Below are positions 23,123-34,232 of a stretch of 64,000 bases of DNA, piece after piece. The notes beneath the pieces are model-generated. The model was given only the letters and a program-made list of their open reading frames with translations. It made no database searches and was not told where the DNA came from. The DNA is from Pseudovirgaria hyperparasitica (Eukaryota; Ascomycota; Dothideomycetes; Acrospermales; Acrospermaceae). The position numbers and the translations under genes were made by a program. The number at the start of each line of letters is the position of its first letter. The first letter of the stretch is position 1. The DNA lies in the NCBI RefSeq assembly GCF_010093815.1, contig NW_022985556.1, forward strand, positions 824,782-888,781, given 5' to 3'.

Positions 23123-24051
23123 CGAGCACGCACTTCAGCGAATATCTGGTATTACGATTATATGTGGAGGAGGGTATAAGGGTGGTAATCGGAGAAGAAT
23201 CAACGGCGAATGGTGAGAAGCAGCAGTAGCAGCGGAGGGTTCGGAAGGCGAGAGATTAGCAGCGTCGACAGGTAAGGCATGTGTAAGACAGCCACCAGGA
23301 ATGCAGTTGGACAAGTGAGCAGTTTCTGGTGATGGTAACAATGAGGATACAGATGAGTGAGGCGATGTGTTGTTCAGTAGGCACCCGTAGGATTAGGACT
23401 GGGTAGGCTAAGCTTCGTAATGATATTATTTAATTATTCCTCCCAAGGGACGGTGATGCGATGGGAATGGATCCCCAGCACTTTCAGGCCTCAACTTCCC
23501 GCAGTCCAGGCGGATTGGCGGCCACTTACGCCCATTTTAAGCCTACGCAAGCCCACGCCCGGGTGCATACTCCGCTAACTAGTTCTTAATTAGGCTACCT
23601 AGCTAGGTACAGTCATAATTACCCCCCCAAGCCTGGAATGGATTGCCCACCCACCATCGAAAAAGACTGTGATGTTTCAAAACACCATGCCGGAACTATT
23701 TCCATCATCTCTCTCTTTATATTCTCCACCAAGTCGCTGTCGATCGCCCTCCAGATCAAGCTGATCCTTCTGCTCAAATACCATCACCACCTCCTCCTCT
23801 TTCTCCTCTCTTCTGGCTACTTCAGCCCTTGAGCTTGGCTATATGTGTTATCGTCGACGGCCTCGGCTTTACTCTGGCATCACATTGAACACATGCTCAC
23901 TCGATATGCCTCAACAGCTTCAGCCACATGGGAAGATGCTTTTCGGCTGCACTCTTTGTCCTCTGAATACCACTTCGACTATAGCTTATTGCCTACATAC
24001 GCTACAGCTGTAGTCTCTTTCAATTACCGATGAACTTATCCCGGCTTATGC
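23123..24051. other. Intergenic
   Basis: Upstream of Efr3 and downstream of the β-carbonic anhydrase. A CTAGCTAGGTAC word occurs at about 23598. No gene recognised. Confidence 0.5.
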
Positions 24052-24931
24052 TCAATTGACTGCCCTGACTTTACCAGTCTCAACCTCATACACCCATCCA
24101 CTGACGGCTACATCGTCTGGAATGGCAGCTGAGTTATTTAAGAAAGCCACGTCATCCCTGACGCCTTGCTCTAAGCTATGGACACATGTTAGGCACGGCT
24201 CGTGCTATCAACTCCTTGATCACATACTCTGGGAAGGGTTGGAAGTCTAGTCCTCCTAGCTCTTTGACTGCTGCATCACCGAGCTGTTTCTGGACCACAG
24301 TATGCGCATCCTCGTTTTTGAATGTCAGCATGCCACATCCTGTGATATCCTGTCAGCTCAGAGTCCAGGGTGCATGCTGGTCTCGCCAGATCTCTTACCA
24401 GTGTGCTTGATAAGAAGGATCTCCTTGGTTCCTTTTTCAAGCTGTGAGCTTCAACTTCGCATCGCATGGGTGGCGGATTGACCAACCAAGCAATTGCTCC
24501 GAAATGATCAAGCTACGAAGAGCATCTAGGTAGCTACCATTAGCTTCAGTGTTCAAGCTGGCCTGCCAAGCTTCGTCACCTTTCGCGTTTCCTCCAGCAT
24601 TTCTGATAACGTGCGCATCACCCCTGTGGAAGGTCAAAAGGTAAACACAACCGTAATGGATAGCGAATCGTACAAATCGATTCCATATGCAGCAGCAGGG
24701 TCGATTCGAGCATCCATGCAAGTTACTCCATCCGATTAGCGTCCGAGGAGGCACATTTAGGCCATCCAGGTACTCACCAACGGCATACTTCTTCGCTAGG
24801 TATATAAGTCAGTCCTAGTCAACTCCTCCGAGCCTCATTCTTTTACCTGGTGGCAATGCAAGGTCACCTTTGGTGAAGGTCGACGCATATTGTTTGTTCT
24901 TCTCCGTCAAGTTGTTCTGAATCACAGTCAT
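24052..24931 (-). CDS. β-carbonic anhydrase
   Basis: Zinc enzyme interconverting CO2 and bicarbonate. Seven exons on the minus strand (24931-24847, 24795-24778, 24725-24674, 24623-24487, 24431-24399, 24339-24228, 24175-24052) sum to 561 nt, 186 aa. The start MTVIQNNLTEKN and the end SGWVYEVETGKV are typical of the small fungal β-class enzymes. Zinc ligands are Cys in VTCMDARID and His and Cys in KHTGCGM; the Asp-Arg dyad is the D and R of CMDAR. The substrate-binding GDAHVIRNAGG and LRSLIISEQLLG blocks are intact. Compared with relatives there is an extra acidic stretch (GDEAWQASLNTEANGSY) between RNAGGNA and LRSLII. Exon 2 has only 18 nt, and the exon 4 donor is GTTGGT, so automated models may miss or truncate this gene. 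No targeting peptide is evident; cytosolic by inference. Confidence 0.9.
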
Positions 24932-25919
24932 GATGTCGGTCCTCACAACGTCCTCCGGTCGAGTTTATTACACCGCAGTCAGGATCGAGAAATTTAGGCA
25001 ACAAGGGGAAAGATGAGCATCTATGGGTGCTTCGACTCTATATGTACCGTCTCTGTATGCGCCCTCCTGCTATCACGACCCTTCCCGAAGGCACCTGAGG
25101 AGTGAGGGGTAGACCGAACGAACGGGACTAGCTGGTGTATTTCCTCAACCATTGATGGAATGACGCGATCATGGACCAGTCAACCGTGTGGAAACTCTTT
25201 ATGATATGCACGAACATCGTGTATGCATGAACATCTGTTCCGAGGAAGTCCAAATATGTATCTTCAGAAGTGTTCGGCTTCTTAGCATCCGCCTTGATGA
25301 AGCCGGCTCTTATCTGGGAGATTATGGTCCGACCGTCCTAGTACGAAGTGACAACAGAGTATAAGCTTCCACGGATAATACATCTTTGCCATGGGCACTA
25401 TCCATGTGCTGCACTGTATCCTACAGCAGGGCATGAACACAGTTCCTTCCATACTTTTGGACTCCCGTGCAAGGCTATCGAGTGGAACTGGAGTGATAAC
25501 CGTGGTACACTGATGCTACAGATTTCCCTAGACTTGCGGAGCGAACTCCGTGTCAAAAGAGAGAATGGTTCGGTGCGTAGCTTTGTGTCAGTACTGGAAA
25601 CAAGTCGTTCGACCAATCAAGGCAGAATTTCTTTAGCGCCTGGGTGTGGCTGAGTCACAACGTCGAACTGTACAGAACAAAGGCAACAAGGTACCTGAAC
25701 AATGATGTGGAAACCTTGGATACGGAAGCGGCGCCTAATGACACAGCGCCTACCCACACTTGGCACAGCCTCTGTCATCAGTATAAGAGTGACCCTGTGT
25801 GTCCCAGGCTGCGTGAAATCATTCAGAAGCGTCAACATTACTTCTTACCTCACTCAGCACCACAACTGTTTCATCATTTGCACCAACTTTCATATTTCCA
25901 ACGTGCCGTCCCTATCACG
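24932..25919. other. Intergenic between divergent genes
   Basis: Nearly 1 kb. An open frame continues upstream of the BTB gene start to 25644 but has no recognisable domain and is best read as leader. Nothing else seen. Confidence 0.45.
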
Positions 25920-26792
25920 ATGACAAACCCGATGCTTAGCGTTGTCATGGAAGACGTATCCGCAGGGGTCCTCGAGGTCATCGTGGGCACACCCGAGAGC
26001 CGACATGAAGTGTTCCATGTCGGTAAATATCTGCTCCAAATCCACTCTGGGTATTTCGAAGGTCTCTTGAAAGACTACAAGGGAGACACGCTCCTATGCA
26101 GAGTAGATCCGGCCTATTTCAGATTCTTCATACAGTATTGCTTGACCAAAAGCAACAAAACACTATCAGACCATGTAATGAACGAAGAAGCCCATTACCT
26201 GTCTTGTGTCAAGTCCTATATCACAGCTCTGTACCTGCAAGCAGATGGTTATCAAGCATATCTCAAGAATGCCCTCTTCTCCGGGCTCGATCAGGTGGAA
26301 TTATCGGCAAGAATGATCTGCGAGTTACTGTTTGTTGCTTACACACTTAGTATTGAGGACAAGGTTCGCCAGCGGATACACTGCTACGCTTTCAGACGTG
26401 TGGACCGCCTTCGGTCAGATCCAGCTTGGCAGCAACTGAAGAGGTATCGCCCGGGAGCCATCATTGGAATACTTTATTCACTTTCCCGCAAGAAGTTCAC
26501 TGTCAAAGACCCTATGTTACGCGGAGTCAAACAAAAAGAGGACAGACTCGAGCTGCCAGGAACAGTGGTATGCAATGCTCTACGAGTGGCTCGCGCACCA
26601 GATACGAAAGAGCATGTTCGACAGCGGACGCACTTCTACGCATATAAACACGTGAAGCGTCTTCGTATGGATCCAGCTTGGAAAGAATTGGCACGCGACT
26701 GCCCTGAAGTTATTATTGCGATTCTCTATTCGTTATCGCCATACGCAGCTAGGTTCAACGGAAACCCGGTTGGGAAGACAGTTTTGATATAA
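25920..26792 (+). CDS. BTB/POZ-like protein with duplicated C-terminal module
   Basis: Likely protein-protein interaction or Cullin-3 adaptor protein of the large fungal BTB group; partner unknown. Single exon, 290 aa from MTNPMLSVVMEDV. Residues about 18-95 fit a BTB fold: EVIVGTPESRHEVFHVGKYL, then SGYFEGLLKDY and VDPAYFRFFIQYCL. After a helical back part, the C-terminus carries the same module twice: KVRQRIHCYAFRRVDRLRSD to IIGILYSLS, and again HVRQRTHFYAYKHVKRLRMD to IIAILYSLS. This internal duplication of about 45 residues is not present in the two other BTB genes nearby. The frame is open upstream to 25644 (adding 92 residues), but that part does not look BTB-like. Confidence 0.72.
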   Translation: MTNPMLSVVMEDVSAGVLEVIVGTPESRHEVFHVGKYLLQIHSGYFEGLLKDYKGDTLLCRVDPAYFRFFIQYCLTKSNKTLSDHVMNEEAHYLSCVKSYITALYLQADGYQAYLKNALFSGLDQVELSARMICELLFVAYTLSIEDKVRQRIHCYAFRRVDRLRSDPAWQQLKRYRPGAIIGILYSLSRKKFTVKDPMLRGVKQKEDRLELPGTVVCNALRVARAPDTKEHVRQRTHFYAYKHVKRLRMDPAWKELARDCPEVIIAILYSLSPYAARFNGNPVGKTVLI

Positions 26793-27115
26793 GTCTCTGG
26801 GCAAAAACAAACACGACCGCATAGTTAGGATACATAGTACGCAAGTGACACATTCACCTGACGATCTAATCTCATTCACCCACAGATCCTTGTATAGACC
26901 GCTTCTGGTTGCTTTGTTCACCTGGTCGAGACCAACAACCAAGTTTTCAGGGCCTAAATATTGCGAAGCAACACCACCACACCCATCACACGACCCGCGT
27001 CACAACTCCATCACACCTGACTCAAGGGCAACACAACATCTCACTTACGACACTGTCGATCGTATCGTACCGAAAAGAGTTAAAGCGGACCATTCAAGAA
27101 TATAACGCCGTCGTT
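26793..27115. other. Intergenic
   Basis: Between two BTB-like genes on the same strand. No coding signal. Confidence 0.45.
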
Positions 27116-27862
27116 ATGGATCATTCGGAGTCTAGCAATTCTACGGTAGAAAGTTCAGAGCGGAACGAGAGCAGCGACGTGGAAAGCTCAGCGCACCACG
27201 ATAATATGGAGGTTGCCAAGTATCACCCCATGAAGATCTCTTAATTGACAGTGCTGAAACGTTCCAAGCCCATCACCCTCGGAACTCGTCACCATCCGCG
27301 TAACATCCAAGCTGCACGAACACGCCGTGCCCGCGCAATCAGACTTCGTCATGCACACCGCCCTCGCCAAACAATACTCGGACACCTTCAAACTCCTCCT
27401 CGAAAGCGACCCTGCCGAGCACGTCAGACGCCTCATCGAACTACCAAACGTCCACCCAGACATCTTCCTCTACTTCGTCGACTGCGTCTACAACAACGGC
27501 GCCCTCCCCACCCACCCCTCCTCCTCCTCTCCCAAGTCTACATCCTCTGCGAGACCCTCCAAGCCCGCGTCATCAAAGCCCTCGTCTTCGCCAAATTCGT
27601 CAACAACCTCCTCCTCATCGGCCCCCGCTCCAAGGCCGTCATCTGCACCATCCTCAAACTCGTCGTCACCGACCTCCCCGAGTTCCCGGAGGATCGCACC
27701 GGGCTCCGCTCGTTGATGCTGACGTATACGTATCTGCACCGCGACTGGCTGAAGGATTGCCCGCATTTTGTCGCCGTCTTGATGGAGGTGCCCGAGCTGG
27801 GCCGCTGGATCTTGTGTAGTCGTGATCCGTCGGAGGTGTATCGTAGGCCGGTCTGGGCTTAG
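27116..27862 (+). pseudogene. BTB-like gene with a reading-frame break
   Basis: Second BTB-like gene. The start region encodes MDHSESSNSTVESSER, acidic and Ser-rich. A plausible intron from about 27218 to 27268 joins it to a BTB core: ELVTIRVTSKLHEHAVPAQS, YSDTFKLLLES, LPNVHPDIFLYFVDCVYNNG. The homology then jumps frame inside a C/T-rich run at about 27495-27535 and continues as QVYILCETLQARVIKALVF to LMEVPELGRWILCSRDPSEV. No GT-AG intron bridges this change without destroying the match, so either one base is missing (or two extra) in the assembly, or the gene is broken. The second half resembles the back part of the BTB gene at 39925. Called a pseudogene provisionally. Confidence 0.55.
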
Positions 27863-28496
27863 ATTGCTTGGGATTCAAGTAGGCTAATGGATGCGTGCAA
27901 AGATTTTGGGGTGGTGCACTTGTGTGACTTTATGTGACTGCGTGCGTGAATGATGGATTCGGAAAGAGGGCTTTTTGGTGTTTTATGTGTGGTGTAGTTT
28001 TGAAACGCACAGTTTCCTGCTAGTCGGCTGAGGATTCGACCAGGCTGAGCATGCCATGTTTGCCATGTCCATTACAGCAGTATGTAGATTGGCCCATAGC
28101 GGGTCGTCGTCAGATACTATAGGCAGTAGAGCTTCTCGGTGATTTCATACGCTGTATAAACCTGAAAACGGATAGAGTGGTGAGGATAAGGCTGTTTTAA
28201 AGTGATCTGTCGATAGCATTCAGCTTGAGCAAGACGGCAAAAGGAGGTTTCTAGGCACCTCACAACATGATTTTCGGGTACATGTCTGGGGAGTGAAAGG
28301 ATATATCACGTACATAGCACAGTAGGATTTTGTTATAGATTCAACCAGGAAGGGGATATAGAGAAGCCATCTATCAAATGCTGAGATAATCGTATATGCA
28401 AGCTATTTCCAAATGTCCCCTCGCCGGGCGGGATTGTGGGAAAGATGCGGAACGGTAAATCTAGAATACAGTAATAACCCGGGTCCGTCTATTCGC
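27863..28496. other. Intergenic between convergent genes
   Basis: 3' flanks of the broken BTB gene and the DUF1295 gene. No gene seen. Confidence 0.5.
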
Positions 28497-29772
28497 TTAC
28501 TTCTTCTTGCCCTTCTTACTGGCCGCTGCTCCAGCTCCAGCTCCAGCAAGCTTCTTCTGTGCCTCCTTCTCCAGCAAGGCGAATTCTGCTTCGTCCTCGA
28601 ACGGAACTGTGGACAGAGCCCTGAGCTTGGGTAGGAACCTTCCGACCTTTGCTTGGTAGGTCTTGTACTCGGGGTACTTTCCAGCCGTGAGCAACTCGGT
28701 AAGCCATGTGCTGGCCTGGAATAGGAAGAGGTAAGACAGAGCACCAATGCCGGCCCAGTTGTAGTATTGATCGGTTGCGAAGCATGACCACTGGTAGAGC
28801 ACGACCCAGATGGACTGCTCTGCAAGGAAATTTGGGTGGCGTGAGAAAGACCATAGGCCAGTCGAGATGAAACCACGGTCCAGGTCGGACCGAAGATAGC
28901 CAGGAGGCACCTTTGCCGTTTCTCGGTATTGCTTCTTGGCACCCTGGTAATCTGGATCTTGTTAGTACGTGGACAGAACAATGTCCTGAAACACCTACTC
29001 CACTGTTGTTGGTCCGCGAAGAACTCAAGAAGTACTAGTCCCATCAGAACGCGTGCAAAAACGATGTCCGAGAAGCTCATGTCGGGCTGGCTATGTTTGG
29101 CGGCAATCATGAGAACATATGTAGGCATTGTGATCATCATCAACAGAATCTGTGAATGGCTGTCAGAAATGCAAAAAATAGGTCGCCCAGGGATTACTCT
29201 TACGCTCTGTGCCAATGAAATGAAGACCACGTTGAAAATAAACATCAACGCAGGCCCAACTTTGTTCTTGACGATTTCCCATCGATAGTCCTCGGAGCCA
29301 ATCTGATAACCTCCTCTTCGCCAGTAATTGAAAGTGAGTCGTAGCTGTACGAGAGGTCAATTCTGATCAATATCAACAGAGGAACGATGCGACCTACACT
29401 CCAGACAACAGAGAATGCGAGTAGGTTATCCAGTCTTTGAGTGGGGAGTCCATTGAGATGTGCCCATAGTGCATAATGCCCGTTGTAGACAGCTGGTAGG
29501 ATACTCCACACGCGATCGACTTGACTGTAATTCTTGTTGATTTCGCTCAGAAGAAGAAAGATAGGCGCCAGAGCAAGGGCAAAGGCAATCGCGGTGATGA
29601 GAGGGTTCGTGTTGGTGTAAATTTTGACCAGATCATCGGTATTGCTGATATGAGCCCATACTTGCTGAGGCAGCGTTTTGAGCTGGGGGACGAACGGCGC
29701 GACGGTCTTCGTGTAGCTTGTGCAATCGGCGAGTGTCTTGACAGCGGGAAGGGCGCTGGCAAAGAAAAGCAT
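28497..29772 (-). CDS. DUF1295 / steroid 5-α-reductase-like membrane protein
   Basis: Multi-pass membrane protein of the DUF1295 family, related to the steroid 5-α-reductase and isoprenylcysteine methyltransferase fold; its reaction is not established. Four exons (29772-29398, 29344-29204, 29149-28999, 28951-28497) give 373 aa. Six or so hydrophobic segments are visible. Family landmarks: SQVDRVWSILPAVY near residue 87, RLTFNYWRRGGYQIGSEDYR across the first junction, and FSRHPNFLAEQSIWVVLYQW followed by LLTAGKYPEYKTYQAKVGRF in the last exon. The Arg-His-Pro and Asn residues belong to the presumed cofactor site. The tail is Ala/Gly then Lys-rich (KKGKKK), a possible ER-retention signal. Divergent from topoisomerase III with 394 bp between start codons. 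Confidence 0.88.
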
Positions 29773-30166
29773 ACTGCTCTATGTGTGGCGTCTCTGCACA
29801 AGCTGCAAAGACGTGGAGGTGTGGATTCAAGTTAGAAGGGTGGGAGTGTGTGTGAATCCAACGTGGGAGAGAGATGGAAGCAGTCCTAAGAAGCTTGAAT
29901 AGAAAGTCGTATCATGAGGTCATTTGTAGGAGAACTTTAGCGGCTGCCCGGCTAGTCTTAGGCTGGAGCGTCGGTGGATCTGCAGGCATCAAGGCTCCTT
30001 CCAGAGCGAGATTGGGCGCGACCCGTTTGAAAACAACGCGAGATTTCATCAGCAGCCGAGAACATCAGAAAACACGTCGTCACATGCCCGATTGCAATAA
30101 ATCGGTCTCGTAGCCGTTGTATCGATTGGCGACTGATCCTATGTCTTAGGATATTATATCATAGTA
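29773..30166. promoter_or_regulatory. Bidirectional promoter, DUF1295 protein/Top3
   Basis: 394 bp between divergent start codons, so both promoters are here. No specific factor site can be named with confidence. Confidence 0.45.
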
Positions 30167-32515
30167 ATGCGCATCTTATGCGTGGCTGAAAAGCCGTCTA
30201 TTGCGAAAGCAGTAGCAAATCATCTAGCAGGGCGTGTAGTCACGGTTTGTGGCCATAGCCCCTTGAGATACTGACGACTAACAACATTCGTCAAGCATAA
30301 TGTCAATGGCACACCATACGTGAAGAACTATTGTTTCGATTACAACTTCCGGCAATGGGGACAGAGCAGCGTCACCTTTACCAGTGCTCAAGGGCATATC
30401 ACCAGCTCAGACTTTGGACCCAGGTATAAGAGCTGGCAGTCATGTCTACCCATCGCTCTATTCGAAGCTGACATTAATACGACTATTGATGATGTGAGCA
30501 GTCTAGAGATGGCTACTTTGTCTGAACCCTCCTAACACGGCACAGAAAATGAAGCCGGTTGCAGAGAACATCAGACAACAATCTCGATATGCGCAGATTG
30601 TTTTCATCTGGACCGACTGTGATCGTGAAGGCGAATACATCGGATCAGAGATCAGAGACCTTGCCGTTGCAGCAAAGCCTGGGATCCAGGTCAAAAGGGC
30701 ACGATTTAGCAACATCGAAAGAAAGTAAGTGAGTCTCGATGATGGTATACTTGCGGGACCTGATAGTATATAGCCATGTAATCCAAGCTGCTGGGAATCC
30801 TGTTGACCTGGACGAACGGCAAGTCCAGGCAGTCGCTGCGAGGATTGAGCTCGATTTCCGCTTGGGAACAGCCTTTACGCGAATGCAGACACTGGCATTA
30901 AAGCCACTGGTGGAGCAAGCAGATCCAGGCTACAAAGTCATAAGCTATGGTACGTGATGAATCGGCTGTTCATGCAACATACTGATGTATTTAAAGGATC
31001 TTGTCAATTTCCGACGCTTGGCTTTGTGGTTGATCGATATCTCCGTGTCAAGAATTTCAAACCGGAGCCTTTCTGGTACATCAAGGTTTCCCACAAGAAG
31101 GACGATATAAACGTCAATTTCACGTGGTCCCGTGGTCATCTGTTTGACCGCATGGCCGTCACCATCATGTTCGAGCGCTGTCTGGCGGCGAAACAAGCCA
31201 AAGTCGTCGAAATGTTGACCAAACCCACGAGCAAATGGCGGCCACTGCCCCTTACAACGCTAGAGTTGCAAAAATGTGGAAGTCGATTCCTGCGGATGAC
31301 TGGTCAGGAAGTCATGAAACACGCAGAAAAGCTGTACACGGCTGGCTGGATCAGCTACCCTCGTACCGAGACTGATCAATTCAGCAAAGACATGGACCTC
31401 AAGAAGCTCGTTGAGAAGCAACAGCAGTCACAGCAGTGGGGTCAATATGCCGAGATGTGAGTACAACGCGGTTCCTGGCGGTGTGCCTGCTGACTGGTAG
31501 TGCAGGCTTATGGGAGGTGGTTTCAATCAACCCCGCGTAGGCCGTAACAATGATGAAGCGCATCCTCCCATCCACCCGGTCAATTTCGTAGTGCCTACAC
31601 AGCTGAGTGAGCCCGAGAAACGAGTGTATGAGTTTGTCACGCGTCGATTTCTCGCGTGCTGCTCTGAAGATGCCAAGGGTGTGTCGGCGGAACTTGGAAT
31701 CGAATGGGGCGTGGAGAAGTTCAATGCGAAAGGATTGACAGTCCTGCAACGCAACTATCTCGATGTGTATCCGTACGATAAGTGGGAAAGTAGCCAACAA
31801 TTGCCACCATTCACGGTGGGAGAGACGTTCATACCGATGGAAGCAAAGATCACAGATGGAAAGACCACGGCGCCTAGCTACTTGACAGAGCCAGAATTGT
31901 TGTCACTCATGGACGCCAACGGTATAGGAACGGACGCGACGATGCATGAGCATGTCGAGAAAATCAAAGATCGCAATTATGTCATGACGCGCAGTATTGG
32001 CGGCAGTAGAGCTCCTGCAGCCGTAGCTGAGAGTGCCGAGACTACCCGCGGTGGACGCGGCGGCAGAGGGCGAGGGCGAGGCGGACGCGGAGGAGCCGCA
32101 GCTACGGCACGTGGAGGTAGTGGTATGCTGGAATTCATTCCAACCACGTTGGGCGTCGCCCTAATTGAGGGGTACGACCAAGTTGGGTTCGAGACAAGCC
32201 TGGGAAAGCCTCATCTACGGAAAGAAGTGCGTAAACGTATTCCCAGCCTGGCGACGAGGACGTACTGACTAGTACATACAGATGGAACTGCAAATGAAGG
32301 CAATTTGTGCGGGCACGAAGACAAAGTACGAGGTGGTGCAGCAGAATCTTGACCAATATCGGAATGTGTACAGCAGGTCGGTCCAGCAGATTGACGTCCT
32401 CAAGACCGTGAGTGGCTCAAGCGACGACTCCTATTGGACTGGATGTAGAAGCTGACTAGAACCCCGTTGACGACAGGCGATACGCAAATACGTGCTACAG
32501 CAGAACGTGGGCTGA
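30167..32515 (+). CDS. TOP3: DNA topoisomerase III (type IA)
   Basis: Single-strand-cutting topoisomerase; with a RecQ helicase and Rmi1 it dissolves double Holliday junctions. Eight exons (30167-30244, 30296-30493, 30546-30724, 30774-30949, 30997-31456, 31506-32226, 32282-32407, 32477-32515) give 658 aa. The N-terminal Toprim domain has the metal-binding acidic run WTDCDREGEYIG and the start VAEKPSIAKAVANHL. The catalytic Tyr lies in GWISYPRTETDQF. DEAHPPIHP, GIGTDATMHEHV and FIPTTLGVALIEGY are further type IA landmarks. An Arg-Gly-rich block (about residues 548-571) sits between DRNYVMTRS and FIPTTL, inside the core rather than at the C-terminus. There is no zinc-finger tail, as in yeast Top3. 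All junctions keep frame. Confidence 0.95.
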
Positions 32516-33688
32516 ACTATGGTCCACTATACTCGACAAAAGCTCCGAGAAGCTTCCATTCCGTTTCATCGACGCATATGAGTTACGTCAAGCGATGAAC
32601 AAGACGAGAGCGGGCGTTTGACGAGAGACGCATGATGGAAGCAGTAGCTCTTGGCGAGGTAGTACGGCAGAGGCGCGGCTCGCGACGGATGGCCTTGGTC
32701 CGCCCTCCCCCAGTACTGCGAACCACGTGTCTGGAGAAAGAGGGGACCAGCGTGGCGCAAGGGCAGCGATGATTATGATGATGATGATGATGGAAAGATC
32801 CAAGGTTCTAGTGAAGGGGTCCAACTCTGGTTAAAGGGTTCCTGAATTGCGCTCATGTCAGCAGATATGATTGATAAGAACCGCCAGGGTTAATGGCGCA
32901 TGTTTCACCAGCAGCACCACAACAAGCCGACGTCGGCGTATAAGCAACGCAAGGGAATGCGAACGGTAGATGATTAGAAGTCCCGAATGGTGTTGCGTCG
33001 AAACATGAGGGGGGGTCACTGCATTGGCATGGCTTTGCGGCATGTATATGGCTGCGAATAGGGCCGAGGTGTGTGTGTGCCGGTGTATCAGACAGAAAGC
33101 GGCGATGGAGAATATAATGCCGAATCGTGGAGTGGCGCCGAGGGCGTGTCGAAACGGGTTGGCTGGGATGGAGAGATATGATATTATCAAAGAGATAAGT
33201 GATGGGACGGTCGGTATATGGTGTTGACCCACGGGCAAACCCGGATCAAAGATATCAAGATTTTGGGGGGGGCTGCATTCATTGCGTAAGGCAGCAATAG
33301 CGCGCAAATACACAGAAGACCACTCTGTAGTCGGGGTCTCAGGTTTGTCACAGCCACTAATTAGTTGATAGTACAACTACCTAATAATACCTGCAGCTGA
33401 CATTCCGATGGCGAGCAAGATGGCAGATGACGAGAATAGTGATGACTGTCCGTGCGTGCTGGCTTGCTAAATTAGCCGGGGTTGTTGTATGAATGAATGA
33501 ATGCGGGTATAATTAGTGGAGTCTGGACATGACAAAGGGTACTCTTTGTTACTAACAAGTTCAGAACGACGACGACGACGCCGCAGAACGCCGGGTCCGA
33601 ATGGCAGGTTGAGGTCATCTGCGCGGCATGCTCACGAGTGATTACGCACCCTCTTGGTTAGTTTACTGCTTACCTTGGTTCTGAGGAT

Positions 33689-33783
<95 letters not shown>

Positions 33784-33793
33784 NNNNNNNNNN

Positions 33794-33889
<96 letters not shown>
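33689..33889. repeat. (TAG)n microsatellite with assembly gap
   Basis: About 31 TAG units (33689-33783), then ten N (33784-33793), then 32 more units (33794-33889). The N run shows that the assembler could not close the array, so the true length is unknown. Confidence 0.97.
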
Positions 33890-34101
33890 GATCAAGTATC
33901 AAATGTGATGATGTATTAAGAGAGACAGACAGACCACACTGTCTAATGGATGATAACCGTGAATTGACAGCCAACGAGCGCAGGGCGTGTTTGTTCTGGG
34001 CGTGCGACGGTCACGCTGCTGGGCCGAAAGTGCTGATTGGGCGCATGCGCGTAATTGGACGGCGCAGGTGTCAAAACTACAGCGGGTGGGGGCGTTGGGG
34101 G

Positions 34102-34232
34102 AGGCTGCTGCTTGCTATTTGCTCGCTGGCTTGTCGCTGGCTTGTCGCTGGCGTGCTGCCTATTTCGCGGCGGGTTTTCTGGCGGATTTGCTGGCTGACA
34201 GGCTGACTGGCTGGCTGGCTGGCTTGGCTGGC
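34102..34232 (+). repeat. Imperfect GCTGGC-type minisatellite
   Basis: Repeated GCTGGCTTGTC, then CTGGCTGACAGGCTGACTGG and GGCTGGCT words, interspersed with unique bases. Intergenic, upstream of Stb3. Confidence 0.6.

Noticed and set aside
32858-33376. 172-codon open frame on the minus strand
   Set aside because: No domain, odd residue mix (His/Ile/Leu runs), and neighbouring sequence is non-coding; judged chance.
33632-33974. Poly-Leu, poly-Ser and poly-Thr open frames
   Set aside because: Products of the (TAG)n repeat and its gap in different frames; not genes.
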